Source of the DNA: Brumimicrobium aurantiacum
GTDB lineage: Bacteria; Bacteroidota; Bacteroidia; Flavobacteriales_D; Crocinitomicaceae
Assembly: GCF_003402975.1 (NCBI RefSeq)
Contig: NZ_QURB01000003.1
Location: 310,001-374,000, forward strand
Direction of reading: 5' to 3'
DNA: 64,000 bases
Part shown: positions 27,605 through 37,511 of the stretch, one piece after another
Layout: each line of letters begins with the position of its first letter
Numbering within the stretch: position 1 is the stretch's first letter
Translations under genes and position numbers: made by a program
Notes under the pieces: generated by a model
Database searches by the model: none
What the model was told of the DNA's origin: nothing
The model's input: only the letters and a program-made list of their open reading frames with translations

Positions 27605-28758
27605 TTAGTATTTTGATTTTTTAATAAGGTTTGATATTCATTTAATAGTGTTTGCCAAATTTTCTTTGAATCGAAATCTTTAATGACTCTCTTTCTACCA
27701 TTTAAACCGTGTCGTATTTTTAAATCTGGTTTATGATAATAATTTTTTGTAGCCTCAAAGAGTTTTTCGATATTTTCAAATGGCACCAAAGTCCCAGTTT
27801 CTTGATTGACTATTGCATCTTTAAATCCTGGTATATCATATCCGACTACAGGAATTTCAAGTGAATTGGCTTCTGCGCCTACTAAACCAAAGCCTTCACG
27901 TTTAGTTGGTAATAATAATACGTCTAAATGTATCATTAAGTGTTCAGGTTTTTCAACTTCTCCAAAACAATAGATATCTTTATCAATTTCTAAATTATTT
28001 TTCGATAGACACTTTTTAAACTCACCTTCCGACTCATCTGGTCCAATTATAAATCCTGTAAAGGGTGTCTTTTCCTGTTTTAGTTTTGCAAGAACTTTAA
28101 TATAATCAAATATTCCTTTTTCTTCAGACAGACGACCAACATAGCCAATAGTAAAGCGTCCATTAATTAAATTCTTTACGGATTCATCTTTGGTGATATT
28201 TTCAGGGTTAAACCTGTTTTGAAAATCTATGCCGTTGATTGTTCCATTCTCAATAACAGTTATCTTATCAGCTTTGCAGACTTTATTTTCAGTAGCAAAA
28301 TTTTTCAAACTTTTTGATACAGCAAAAACTTGAGTCGCCAAACTACAAGTTAACTTTTCCATTCGATAAAGAATACCTTTCTGAACAGTATTACCTCTAG
28401 CTGAAACTAATCCATGCATTTGGTAAATGATGTTCTTTTTAAAAAGAAATTTTCCTGCAATAACTCCAAGTAATGAAGCTTTTGGCGTATGAAGATGAAT
28501 GATGTCAGGTTTTTCATTTTTAAATAATTTAATAAGTTTAAATAGACAAGATAAATCAGTTTTAAAATTTATTTGCCTTTCAAAATTAATATGTAGAACC
28601 CTGACTTGAGGATGTTTTTGCTTAAATGCATCATTGAAATGTTGATCAGAAGGTATCACCACAATAACTTTAACTCCATTTTCTTGCATATACTCAAGCT
28701 GCCCATCTAAAAAGTAATAGGCAGATTGAGGAGCTGTAAAAACATGAATGAGTTTCAT
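27601..28758 (-). CDS. glycosyltransferase family 4
   Basis: This 385-residue GT-B enzyme opens MKLIHVFTAPQSAYYFLDGQ and has IIHLHTPKASLLG near 82, FTIGYVGRLSEEKGIFDYI near 208, and the EX7E motif EGFGLVGAE near 295. The N-terminal domain style with HTPKA resembles PglA/WbpY-like enzymes that add the second sugar to undecaprenyl-linked glycans. It is coupled by a 4-nt overlap to the acetyltransferase gene. The sugar specificity cannot be read. Confidence 0.92.
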   Translation of the reverse strand: MKLIHVFTAPQSAYYFLDGQLEYMQENGVKVIVVIPSDQHFNDAFKQKHPQVRVLHINFERQINFKTDLSCLFKLIKLFKNEKPDIIHLHTPKASLLGVIAGKFLFKKNIIYQMHGLVSARGNTVQKGILYRMEKLTCSLATQVFAVSKSLKNFATENKVCKADKITVIENGTINGIDFQNRFNPENITKDESVKNLINGRFTIGYVGRLSEEKGIFDYIKVLAKLKQEKTPFTGFIIGPDESEGEFKKCLSKNNLEIDKDIYCFGEVEKPEHLMIHLDVLLLPTKREGFGLVGAEANSLEIPVVGYDIPGFKDAIVNQETGTLVPFENIEKLFEATKNYYHKPDLKIRHGLNGRKRVIKDFDSKKIWQTLLNEYQTLLKNQNTN

Positions 28759-28761
28759 TTT

Positions 28762-29814
28762 TTAAATTTCTTTCTTAATCTCTTTTGCGTAGTTTAATGC
28801 GTTGTCAGTAGAGATTACTTTTAAGAAGTCAGCATTAGCAATCATTTCTTTTAATAGCTCTCTTTCTTTCGCATACGCATACTCAATATCAGTTTTTCTG
28901 TTGAAATACTCATAAGCGATGATTGTTGGTGCTCTCATATAATTAAACTCATACCTATCTAATGTATTAATTCTATCAAAAGCTTCCTCGGGTGATATAT
29001 CCTCATTTTTTACATCTCCACGATCTAAAATATAAATACCTTTTATTTTTGCTTTCATTGTTATGTCCTTGACATAATCGGTAATAGGTTCTGTTTTACC
29101 AAAACTCAGTAGTTCTAATACAGAAATCTTTTCAGTCATATTGTTTAAAAACTTACTGAATTTGCTTGTATCTACAGTATCGTAATATCTGAAAGTACTC
29201 GTCCATGGTACAGCGTAAAAACTTTTTCCGTCTGTCAAAGCAAGATCTTCAGCTATAAACTTATACTTTGAATTATCTTCCATACATAAAGTCATTGCAG
29301 TTAGCGTTTTCCCTGTATTTGGTGGTGCAAAAATGGCATAACCATTTTCATCAACCGAAAAACCAGAACAGTGTAGTGGCGCTAAACCGTTATGCATTAA
29401 CCTAAGATTAATAATATCTGTCAAAATATAACCGATAGAATGAATATTCATAAAACGATGTTTTACAAATCGCATGTAATCTTTGTTCACGGTTACTTTT
29501 ATGGTATTTGTATCTATACCAGATATTTTAAATTGAAGTTTTCTTCCGTAAAGGAAGTTTCTTTCATAATATATTTCACCACCATTTGGGTATCCATTAA
29601 AATAATGAAATTTACCCATTTTCTCTTTTTCTTCTGCTTTGGGCTGGACTTTTCCTTTAACAACATTTAAACTGATTTTAATTTTTGCCCTTTCAAACAT
29701 TTCTTTTTCAACGTGAGGCATAGCCATACCATAAGAAAAACTAAAATCCTTAATATTTGTTTTTACAGCTATGATCTCATCGATAGGACTGTAATAATAT
29801 TTTTTATCACTCAT
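28762..29814 (-). CDS. HPr-kinase-like P-loop protein within the glycan locus
   Basis: This 350-residue protein has a P-loop APPNTGKT (163-170) preceded by LHCSGFSVDENGYAIF and followed by FIAEDLAL (E189-D190). That is the layout of HPr kinase/phosphorylase-related proteins, where a His block, Walker A and an Asp pair follow each other. The N-terminal 140 residues have a beta-rich pattern without recognised motifs. It overlaps the upstream GT4 gene by 8 nt and is 3 nt from the next, so it is tightly embedded in the operon. It may phosphorylate a sugar, glycan or protein; this is only an inference. Confidence 0.7.
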   Translation of the reverse strand: MSDKKYYYSPIDEIIAVKTNIKDFSFSYGMAMPHVEKEMFERAKIKISLNVVKGKVQPKAEEKEKMGKFHYFNGYPNGGEIYYERNFLYGRKLQFKISGIDTNTIKVTVNKDYMRFVKHRFMNIHSIGYILTDIINLRLMHNGLAPLHCSGFSVDENGYAIFAPPNTGKTLTAMTLCMEDNSKYKFIAEDLALTDGKSFYAVPWTSTFRYYDTVDTSKFSKFLNNMTEKISVLELLSFGKTEPITDYVKDITMKAKIKGIYILDRGDVKNEDISPEEAFDRINTLDRYEFNYMRAPTIIAYEYFNRKTDIEYAYAKERELLKEMIANADFLKVISTDNALNYAKEIKKEI

Positions 29815-31027
29815 TAGATTGTGTTGTTTGTAATATATTTTTTACTTTTTGATAATATTCAAATCGTTTTTTCTTTAATTTTTCTTCTGTAAAGTTTTGA
29901 ACCGATTTGTGACTGTTTTTTATATTTAATTGATATGTTTCAGCGTTTGAAAGCACATCAATAATTTTATTTGATAATTCTAGAGTATCCCCACTTTGTA
30001 CTAAAAACTCTTCAGAAACAAATTCAGGAATACCTCCCACATTACTTGAAATGACAGGACAAGCCCTTGCCATGGCTTCTAATAAAGAACGAGGAATCCC
30101 TTCTGTTTTTGAAAATTGAATATATAAATCAAGGCTATCTAAAAAATCAAAAACTTCTTTACCGCTTGCTAAACTTCCTAAACATTTTACTCGTTTTTGA
30201 ATATTCAGTTCTTTTGCTTTTTGTTCGGTGGCACTTTTTAAATAACCATCTCCTGCAAAGTACAATTCCACATTAAAACCTTGTTTTAAAACACCATTAA
30301 CTGCCTCAACTATTTCTAGAGGTGATTTTATAGGGTACAACATGCCTAACACACCAATTCTTATAGACTTTTGATGAATATCTTTAAATCGGGCTATGAT
30401 CTCATCGGTATTTCTTAATCTGTTATGACACTCAATAATATCTGATTCTTTAATGATAACATTAGAAGCAGAAGCTGTTATTTTAGCATTCGTAGCTGGA
30501 TATCTTTTTTGCAATGTTTTTTCTGTAACATAAAGTGCTGCTTCAGCTTTGCTTACAACTGCCTGCATTGATTTTAAACTGTATGATTTGAGAAAAAATT
30601 TTACGATTGGCGGCAATTTCAAAAATTTCGCAACCTCATAAGGATCTCCAACAACTTCAACGGCAAACTTAATCTTGTTTTTGTTTAAAATTTTTGCTGC
30701 TAAATTTCCAATCGGGCCTGGAATCCTTATCACATAAGCTGCGTTTTTATTAATGTTTTGTAGAATGATTTCTTTTATGATACTTCTTTTTTTATAAAAA
30801 CCCAAGGCACCATTATAAAATGGAAGTGATAAAAAAGAAACTTTAGGTCCACTAACTAAGTTATAGTTTTTTGGTAGTTCATTAATATCTTGTACTCGGG
30901 CAATGACATTCACTTTTTCAAAATGATTCAGATATCGCTCCCAATAGGAGTCATACTTCATTCTGGGAGAATAAAAATCATTTTTATACCTGTAGTAAAC
31001 GGCTTCTTGGATAAAGTAAAGGGTCAT
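29807..31027 (-). CDS. glycosyltransferase family 4
   Basis: This 406-residue GT-B enzyme has AAYVIRIPGPIGNLAAKIL near 96, a C-terminal domain starting IRIGVLGMLYPIKSPLEIVEA near 223, LYFAGDGY near 252, and the EX7E motif EGIPRSLLE near 312, then GGIPEFV. No membrane segment is seen. It overlaps the kinase-like gene by 8 nt and lies 8 nt after another GT4 gene, so it belongs to the core of the operon. Confidence 0.92.
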   Translation of the reverse strand: MTLYFIQEAVYYRYKNDFYSPRMKYDSYWERYLNHFEKVNVIARVQDINELPKNYNLVSGPKVSFLSLPFYNGALGFYKKRSIIKEIILQNINKNAAYVIRIPGPIGNLAAKILNKNKIKFAVEVVGDPYEVAKFLKLPPIVKFFLKSYSLKSMQAVVSKAEAALYVTEKTLQKRYPATNAKITASASNVIIKESDIIECHNRLRNTDEIIARFKDIHQKSIRIGVLGMLYPIKSPLEIVEAVNGVLKQGFNVELYFAGDGYLKSATEQKAKELNIQKRVKCLGSLASGKEVFDFLDSLDLYIQFSKTEGIPRSLLEAMARACPVISSNVGGIPEFVSEEFLVQSGDTLELSNKIIDVLSNAETYQLNIKNSHKSVQNFTEEKLKKKRFEYYQKVKNILQTTQSNE

Positions 31028-31035
31028 TGTAAAGC

Positions 31036-32175
31036 TTATCTTGTTAAAACTTTTTCGAATGCCTTAACTTGTTCTTCTTCTGAATATGTAGATTTCATGA
31101 GATTTAAAGCATTTTTAGACATAAATCGGTATTTCTCTTTGCCATTTATTAGGCTTTCTATTTTCATAACATAATCACTAACAGAATTGAAAGAAGTGAG
31201 AAATCCATTATAGTTATTAGATATAATATCATTCATGCCCCCAACAGCATTACCAATAACTGGCTTACCTAATGACATGGCTTCTAAAACAACTCTTGGT
31301 AAGCCTTCAGAGTAGCTAGGATGAATTAATATATCTGTTTTATGGTATAAATGGAGTACATCTGATTGATTTACAATAGTTTCAATGTTGCCTACTAAAT
31401 TATGTTTTTCAATTATGTTTTTGACCTGATCAAAATATCTCTTGGATTGTGAGGAATTGCTTACAATTCCAACTAGCAAAAGCTTTACATTCAAGCCTCT
31501 TTCAATTAATTCTTTTAAAACTTCTATCGTAACATGTTGTCCTTTTGTTTTAATGAAACTCCCGCAATGCATCATTACAAACTCACGATTTGTGGATTTG
31601 TACCAAATGTTTGTATCATCACTTGAGTTTGTATTTTTTACATTTACGGTATTTGGTATAGTAAAAATGTTTTCAGCTTTTGAAATACCAAGAGCTTGAA
31701 CCATTTGACTAGTGGCGTGAGAAACTGTTAGGATTTTGTCAGCTCTGGTTTTAATCAAATATTTATCAAAAAAACCAATCTGATTAGGTAAAAACCATCC
31801 TCTTGCAAAATATGTAATTTTGTAGTTTTGTGACTTTCTTAAAACACCTAATGTTTTAGTTGTATTGACACTTACTAAGTTTGGTTTAAATTCAGCTATA
31901 ATATTATTAAAAGCTTTCCTATAACCTATTGTTTTAAAAAAATATTTAATGATTGATATAGGGTTTTTACCTAAAATAATTGGTTTTTCACGTTTGTCTA
32001 AAATCTTTATTGGTACATCCAAATTATGACAAGCATCGATATAATCTGATGAGCACCCCCAAAAATCAACAATTAAAACATCATGCCCATGATTTTGTAG
32101 CCTTTCGGCTAACTCTAAAGTGCTTTTACTTGATCCTGCGAAATTGTGAACTGATTCTAGGAAGATTATTTTCAT
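31036..32175 (-). CDS. glycosyltransferase family 4
   Basis: This 379-residue GT-B enzyme begins MKIIFLESVHNFAGSSKSTLELAERL, a glycine/serine-rich loop typical of GT4. MMHCGSFIKTKGQHVTIEVL occurs near 200, and the EX7E motif EGLPRVVLE lies near 290 with AVGGMND after it. Its start overlaps the preceding acetyltransferase stop as ATGA, indicating coupling. The donor and linkage are unknown. Confidence 0.93.
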   Translation of the reverse strand: MKIIFLESVHNFAGSSKSTLELAERLQNHGHDVLIVDFWGCSSDYIDACHNLDVPIKILDKREKPIILGKNPISIIKYFFKTIGYRKAFNNIIAEFKPNLVSVNTTKTLGVLRKSQNYKITYFARGWFLPNQIGFFDKYLIKTRADKILTVSHATSQMVQALGISKAENIFTIPNTVNVKNTNSSDDTNIWYKSTNREFVMMHCGSFIKTKGQHVTIEVLKELIERGLNVKLLLVGIVSNSSQSKRYFDQVKNIIEKHNLVGNIETIVNQSDVLHLYHKTDILIHPSYSEGLPRVVLEAMSLGKPVIGNAVGGMNDIISNNYNGFLTSFNSVSDYVMKIESLINGKEKYRFMSKNALNLMKSTYSEEEQVKAFEKVLTR

Positions 32176-32738
32176 TTAATTTTTGTTTTTAGCAAAGGAT
32201 TTTCACCTTCCCTTACTTCTCTTAAAACTTTAGCAGGAATTCCTCCTGCTACACTATTTTCAGGTATGTCAGAAACTACAACTGCATTAGCTCCAATTAT
32301 ACAATTATCTCCAATCTTTATTGGACCTAATATTTTTGCACCCGCACCTATAAGCACATTATCACCAACAATTGGCTGTGTAGTATTGTATTTCGTTTTA
32401 CCTAAATTTCCGCCGAAAGTAACACCTTGTCTTATCTCACAGTTCTTTCCTATTTTAGTTTTTCCTCCAATAACAATTCCCCCAATATGCCTTATAACAA
32501 ATCCTGATGAAATATTCGCTCTTCGCCCAATCCATGTGATAGTTGTTATATGCATTGTTTTTTCAAATAGTATTGCCACAACCTTATTCTTTTTATCAAA
32601 ATAGTGTGATAATCGATATAATATAACTGCTCGAAAAGCTGCACTAGCCATAAAAGTAAAAGAAATATTAAAAACTGATGGTTTTATTTCTTTTTTATAA
32701 GCTTTAAAATCAGCTTTTAAGAACTTTAGCATTTTCAT
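32172..32738 (-). CDS. serine-acetyltransferase-like hexapeptide O-acetyltransferase
   Basis: This 188-residue CysE-like acyltransferase has an N-terminal helical part (about 1-60) and hexapeptide repeats from about 75. The CysE-type block is GFVIRHIGGIVIGGKTKIGKNCEIRQGVTFGG, with the catalytic-type His in RHIGG, followed by IGAGAKILGPIKIGDNCIIGANAVVVSDIPENSVAGGIPAKVL. Being within the glycan operon (4-nt overlap with a GT4), it more likely acetylates a sugar than serine. Confidence 0.9.
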   Translation of the reverse strand: MKMLKFLKADFKAYKKEIKPSVFNISFTFMASAAFRAVILYRLSHYFDKKNKVVAILFEKTMHITTITWIGRRANISSGFVIRHIGGIVIGGKTKIGKNCEIRQGVTFGGNLGKTKYNTTQPIVGDNVLIGAGAKILGPIKIGDNCIIGANAVVVSDIPENSVAGGIPAKVLREVREGENPLLKTKIK

Positions 32739-32786
32739 TTAGAATTAATTTTATATATTATTTTGTTGGATCTTCATTTTAATAAT

Positions 32787-33977
32787 TTATTGATTTTTCC
32801 ATTTATTTGAATTCTGAAATTTTCTTTTTGTAATAAGAATAAAGTTTATTAATAAAAATTGTAATGATAAAGCAAGACGAGAATAATTTATTAGAAAGAA
32901 GAAACCATTAACTAATAATGCTATTGTCAAAGCGAAAACATATGTATAAACTATTTTTAAACTTTTATTTTCAGCATATTTAATAACAAAAATGTTTCTT
33001 TTAAGGAAAATAAAATAGAAAAGAAAATAACATAATGCATAAATTAAACCACCTGTAAACAAAATTTCCAAATATACAGAATGGGTATATACATAATATG
33101 AATAAAATTTAAATGTACCAAGACCATACCCCGTCAAAGGATTATGTAAAAATAAATCCCATACCATTTCATAAATCCCAAAACGACTCCCATCTTCATC
33201 TTCATTATTAATAAATCGATTTACAAGTGGAGCATTAGGGTAATATTCAATTGTTAAATCAATTAATAAATAAACCGCAATTAGCGCACCTGCAAGTTTT
33301 AAGTAACTTGAAAAGTTAAAGATTTTTAGCTTGAAAATCATTATGGTTGCATAGAAAGCAGCAAAAGCAACAAAGGTTTGTCTTGAGCCTATTATTAATA
33401 AGGATAATAATATTCCTAAAGCAATTAAACCCAAGATGAAATTCCATTTAGATTTATTAATTATTTTGATTAATAATAAAGTGCAGAGTAAATAAATTAG
33501 GGATGCATGTCCAAAACTATTTAAAGACAACATTATTTCTTCAGGAATATATCTCCCCCCTGTTTGCAATGCACCTATACCACCAGAGAGATTAATTGCA
33601 GTATTTATAATTCCACCAAGAACTATTGCAATAAGAGCATTTTTCAATTTATAAATGTCATTTATAAATAATGCAGGTAAGATAGCCGTAGTTGTGTCCT
33701 TTAACATTGAAATCCAGGCTCTAGCTGCAGTTTCTTGATGATCAATAAAAAATATGTTAAAAACTAAGATTAAAAATAGTAAGAGATAGTTAAGTATAAA
33801 GAAGGATTTTTTCTTAGAAAGAGTATTTATTTTTATGATGCAAAAAATTGAAAGTAAAATTGAAACCCCATTTAATACATAGTAATAGCTTGAGACCATT
33901 AAAAGTGAAAGTAGAAAATAATATACATATATAAATCTATAGAGTTGCTTCATTGATTTGTGATAAAATCTGCTCAT
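32787..33977 (-). CDS. O-antigen polymerase/ligase-like membrane protein (Wzy)
   Basis: This 396-residue protein has about 10-11 membrane helices and a larger extracytoplasmic loop near residues 230-290. The loop contains NRFINNEDEDGSRFGIYEMVWDLFLHNPLTGYGLGTFKFYSYYVYTHS, the typical Wzy_C-type pattern of an Arg-rich stretch followed by G-x-G and a His. It sits between the flippase and transferase genes, as expected for a Wzx/Wzy-dependent pathway. Ligase versus polymerase cannot be settled from sequence alone; position favours polymerase. Confidence 0.85.
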   Translation of the reverse strand: MSRFYHKSMKQLYRFIYVYYFLLSLLMVSSYYYVLNGVSILLSIFCIIKINTLSKKKSFFILNYLLLFLILVFNIFFIDHQETAARAWISMLKDTTTAILPALFINDIYKLKNALIAIVLGGIINTAINLSGGIGALQTGGRYIPEEIMLSLNSFGHASLIYLLCTLLLIKIINKSKWNFILGLIALGILLSLLIIGSRQTFVAFAAFYATIMIFKLKIFNFSSYLKLAGALIAVYLLIDLTIEYYPNAPLVNRFINNEDEDGSRFGIYEMVWDLFLHNPLTGYGLGTFKFYSYYVYTHSVYLEILFTGGLIYALCYFLFYFIFLKRNIFVIKYAENKSLKIVYTYVFALTIALLVNGFFFLINYSRLALSLQFLLINFILITKRKFQNSNKWKNQ

Positions 33978-34053
33978 GTGTTTTTAATGTAAAAAGTATG
34001 ACAGTTCTTTTAATACGCTTAAACTATGTTTAATATTAAAATAATTGAAGTGT

Positions 34054-35481
34054 CTATTTCCAACCTAACAATCTAAAAAACTTTATTAAATCTTCAAAGA
34101 CTAATAGTCTAAATAAAACAATAGATACTGTATACAGTAATAAGACGAATATTATTCTATACAAAAGTATAAAGTCTGAAAATAAAAAGTACGCAATACT
34201 AATCAATAGACTAATTAAAAACACTTTTAAATTGATTAATAACTCTCTTTTCCCTATAAATGAATAATTTTTACTAGCAACATAATAGTTAATTGAGTAA
34301 CTCAGAATACTTGTAATTAAAAAACCATACATAAGTATGTTTAAATTGTGATTCAATAAACCAACAACAATTGTTATGGTTTGAATTATTTTTTTTATTA
34401 ATTCTAAATATAGAACAAATTTTGTATCGTTAAATATCTTAAATAACATCCTATTAAAATTCTCTTGTATTTGAAAAAAACCAACAATTGACAATATTTG
34501 AAGAAAAAACGTAGCTGACACCCATTTTTCACCTAGAACAATTAATATGATGTCATACGCAAATAAAAGTATGATAAGAGCAATTAGACCAGAACCTATT
34601 GATATTATCTTTATCATATTATGATACATATACTTAAACTTATTTTTATCTTCTTGTAATTTTGAGAGTGCAGAATAAAAAACAGTTTGAGTTACTTTAT
34701 TTTGAAGCCCAATAGGTACGTTTTGAAGTTTCTTTGCTTGGTAATATAATCCTGTTTGTGAAATTGAAAAATATTTAGCTAAGACTATTTGATATATGTT
34801 ATCAAAAACCGCTATTACTAGCGATGCTAAAGATATATTAACTCCGAATTTATAATGATATTTAAATGAATCAATATTGAAAGCTAAAGTTCCGATACCA
34901 CCCTCAAAAAGCCACATTAACAAAGTTGCTATGAGAGCATTAGATAAATGCATAAATACTAACGACCAAATGCCAAATTCATTGAAAGCTAATATGATAC
35001 CAATAGCAGATGAAATTAGAATAGAGAAAAATTCATATTTGCTTTTTTGTTTAAAACGCATGTTTGAAACCAACCTAGTTCCATGAATAATTTGAAAAGC
35101 ATTGATTATAAGTATAAAAGAAGATACAATTAGTAATCGTTGCAAAGCTTGATCATCATAAAAGTCTGATATTGCTCCGGAGGTAGCTATAAGCAGTATG
35201 CAAAATACAACAGAAATGATTAGATTAAAAATAAATATAGTGGAATAGTCTGTATTAGTAGCATTATTATTTCTCACAAGTGCAGCTCCAAGACCTGACT
35301 CTGTTAACACTCTTGCGATTACAATAAAAAACAGTACAACACCTAATTGACCAAACTCTTCAGGAGATAAAATTCTAGCAAGAATAATGTTTGCAATCAG
35401 CGTAACACCTAAATAACCAAATTGGCCAAGTAGCGTCCATAAAGTTCCAGACAATAAGCTTTTATTGAGATTAGAGGACAT
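34054..35481 (-). CDS. polysaccharide flippase Wzx (MOP superfamily)
   Basis: This 475-residue protein with about 12-14 hydrophobic helices opens SLLSGTLWTLLGQFGYLGVTLIANIILARILSPEEFGQLGVV, the WzxC-type start of the polysaccharide transporter family. It flips undecaprenyl-linked repeat units to the periplasmic side. AT-rich codon use is even stronger here and in the wzy gene than in the flanking epimerase genes, a common sign of locus exchange. Confidence 0.93.
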   Translation of the reverse strand: MSSNLNKSLLSGTLWTLLGQFGYLGVTLIANIILARILSPEEFGQLGVVLFFIVIARVLTESGLGAALVRNNNATNTDYSTIFIFNLIISVVFCILLIATSGAISDFYDDQALQRLLIVSSFILIINAFQIIHGTRLVSNMRFKQKSKYEFFSILISSAIGIILAFNEFGIWSLVFMHLSNALIATLLMWLFEGGIGTLAFNIDSFKYHYKFGVNISLASLVIAVFDNIYQIVLAKYFSISQTGLYYQAKKLQNVPIGLQNKVTQTVFYSALSKLQEDKNKFKYMYHNMIKIISIGSGLIALIILLFAYDIILIVLGEKWVSATFFLQILSIVGFFQIQENFNRMLFKIFNDTKFVLYLELIKKIIQTITIVVGLLNHNLNILMYGFLITSILSYSINYYVASKNYSFIGKRELLINLKVFLISLLISIAYFLFSDFILLYRIIFVLLLYTVSIVLFRLLVFEDLIKFFRLLGWK

Positions 35482-35518
35482 TAAGCTTTAAAATTTAAAT
35501 AAATATCAAAGATCATGT

Positions 35519-36514
35519 CTACTTCAAATTACTCCAATACCACTCCACAGCCTCTTTCACTCCCTCTTCAATCCTATGACTAGGTTCATATCCCAGCAGC
35601 TCCTTTGCTTTTTCAATACTCGCTAAAGAATGGGGGATATCACCTTTTCTGTTGGGTCCATGTACAATTTCCACATTTTTAATTTGTTCATCGTGTTGAC
35701 CCAGGTATTTTTTCATTATTTCGGTCAATTGGAGTAGGGTAGTGCGGTCACCCACGGCGGTGTTATAGACTTGATTTATTGCATTTTCATTTTCGGTAGT
35801 GATGGCCAACAAATTCATTTGGATGACATTATCGATATAGGTAAAGTCACGCGAGAAAGTTCCATCACCGTTAATGACAGGACTTTCGTGTTTCATAAAT
35901 TGCTTAACAAATAAAGGAATCACCGCAGCGTAGGCCCCGTTGGGATCCTGTCTTCTTCCGAATACGTTGAAATAGCGGAGACCCACACAATTCATATCGT
36001 AAGTTTTCGCAAAAACATCGGCATATAATTCATTCACATATTTCGTAATGGCATAAGGCGACAAAGGTTTCCCAATAATATCTTCAACTTTAGGTAAGTT
36101 TTCAGAATCTCCATAAGTCGAAGAACTCGCTGCATAAACAAATCTATCCACTTTAGCGTCTCTGGCAGCCACCAACATATTTAAGAATCCATCAGTATTT
36201 ACAGAATTCGTGTTGATAGGATCATTAATAGAACGCGGTACAGAACCCAAAGCCGCTTGATGTAAAACAAAGTCTTTTCCTTCGCATGCGGTATGGCAAG
36301 TTTCCAAGTCACGAATATCTCCTTCAATTAAAGTAAAGTTTGAATCTTCAAGGAAAGGCGTGATGTTGTGTTGGTGTCCCGTCGCGAAATTGTCGAGGCA
36401 AGTTACTTTTGCACCGATCTCGAGGAGGATTTCACAGAGGTTGCTTCCAATGAAACCCGCCCCTCCGGTTACTAGGATGTTTTTCTTTTTTAGAATACTA
36501 AATTCTTTAATCAT
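35519..36514 (-). CDS. UDP-HexNAc 4-epimerase, copy 1 (TviC/WbpP-like)
   Basis: This 331-residue extended SDR has [10 protein letters not shown] near 18-27, [15 protein letters not shown] near 85-99, SSSTYG near 130, and the catalytic YAITK (Y154, K158). [21 protein letters not shown] near 180 is typical of UDP-GlcNAc(A) C4-epimerases such as TviC and WbpP. By my hand alignment it is about 80% identical, with equal length and no gaps, to the second copy at 39402-40397. Together with the dehydrogenase it would make UDP-GalNAc-uronic acid or an isomer. Confidence 0.93.
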   Translation of the reverse strand: MIKEFSILKKKNILVTGGAGFIGSNLCEILLEIGAKVTCLDNFATGHQHNITPFLEDSNFTLIEGDIRDLETCHTACEGKDFVLHQAALGSVPRSINDPINTNSVNTDGFLNMLVAARDAKVDRFVYAASSSTYGDSENLPKVEDIIGKPLSPYAITKYVNELYADVFAKTYDMNCVGLRYFNVFGRRQDPNGAYAAVIPLFVKQFMKHESPVINGDGTFSRDFTYIDNVIQMNLLAITTENENAINQVYNTAVGDRTTLLQLTEIMKKYLGQHDEQIKNVEIVHGPNRKGDIPHSLASIEKAKELLGYEPSHRIEEGVKEAVEWYWSNLK

Positions 36515-36822
36515 TTAATGTTTTTTGTGGGGTTGTTTTTTTGTTGAGTTGTTAACTCGTAATTCAGCTTGTTCGTCCTCTGACGAGTATTTTGTATCCG
36601 ATAGCCATCGGATTGATTTTATTTTGATCTATTCTTCGCTACAAGCCCCGTGAAATATGCCTATATTCCTTTAGATTCAAAATTAAATTAGCTTCGCTGA
36701 GACTTCGTGTTCATGAACCGAGCTTGCGAGCTCACTTCGATAAGCTCTGCGCAGCGCATAGTTTGTCCTGAAAAAATCGGGAAATACCTTTTAATATTTT
36801 AGAGAATGAATAATAAAATGTG
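36515..36822. repeat. spacer with degenerate palindromic repeats
   Basis: No gene is visible. It contains ATCCGATAGCCATCGGAT (about 36597-36614), an ATCCGAT-type palindrome recurring near 42.08 and 43.16 kb. A string of short GAGCTTGCGAGCTCACTTCG and CTGCGCAGCGCA palindromes lies at about 36718-36762. Confidence 0.6.
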
Positions 36823-37200
36823 TTAACTTGCTTTAGGGCTGGCAATTATTTCAAAATCTTTTTCTACAATCTGCTCAGGGTTGTAATCATTGATTTGATC
36901 AAAATGAAATACCCCTAAACTATTGTATAATCCATTTGAATTTTCACTTTCAATGGTCTTTAATTGTTTTATTTCAGCTATACTGCTATTGTTCACAATT
37001 ATACTTATTCCGCTTTTTAAATGAGGTTCACTCAGTTTATGAATAACTATTCCATCCTTACAAAATATAAGTTGACTTGAAATGACTGGTGTTGGGATTT
37101 TTGTTGTGTTTTTTAAATTGTGTTCTTTTACCTTTTCTTTCAATAGGGTATGGTATTGCTCTTCTAAATCGATCCATTGGTTTTTAAGTTGTGTTTCCAT
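36823..37200 (-). CDS. hypothetical protein within the glycan locus
   Basis: This 125-residue soluble protein has an N-terminal Lys/Glu-rich helix (QWIDLEEQYHTLLKEKVKEHNLKN, first third only of a possible coiled coil) and a beta-rich remainder (ISSQLIFCKDGIVIHKL, SGISIIVNN, FDQINDYNPEQIVEKDFEIIA). No family is recognised. It has the same direction as the operon but is separated by repeat-filled spacers of about 300 nt on both sides. It could be an accessory gene inserted with the repeats. Confidence 0.5.
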   Translation of the reverse strand: METQLKNQWIDLEEQYHTLLKEKVKEHNLKNTTKIPTPVISSQLIFCKDGIVIHKLSEPHLKSGISIIVNNSSIAEIKQLKTIESENSNGLYNSLGVFHFDQINDYNPEQIVEKDFEIIASPKAS

Positions 37201-37511
37201 TTGATTTAGGTTTTTATGTTAAGTTGTTTTTTTGTTTAGTCGTTAAGTTGGTTATTCCTAAAGTCGTGTAGTCGGTTATTTGTTAATTTGAAAAGTCGGT
37301 TTTTTGTAAATTTGGTTATTCGTTAAGTCGTTTATTTGTTTACTCTTACTTTATATTCAGTGTTCTGGTCTTCGTCGCGTCTGTCGCGACGATTCACCAC
37401 CCACAACTGCTGTCATTTCGACGAACGAAGTTAGGAGAAATCTTATCCTAAAAATGTTAATTCGTTTTTTGTAAAGTTGTAAATTTGTTTGTTAATTGTT
37501 TAACAATGCAA
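37201..37511. repeat. spacer with GTTAAGTCGGTTATTTG-type repeats and a palindromic half-element
   Basis: 37205-37335 consists of degenerate repeats of TTAAGTCGGTTATTTGTTAA. 37370-37443 holds a hairpin TCGTCGCG/CGCGACGA followed by TGTCATTTCGACGAACGAAG and TTAGGAGAAATCT. These are the right arm and centre of the palindromic element family, with no left arm. No gene is seen. Confidence 0.75.

Noticed and set aside
30067-30276. Plus-strand ORFs across the glycosyltransferase genes
   Set aside because: They are antisense readings of conserved GT4 coding sequence, without their own features.
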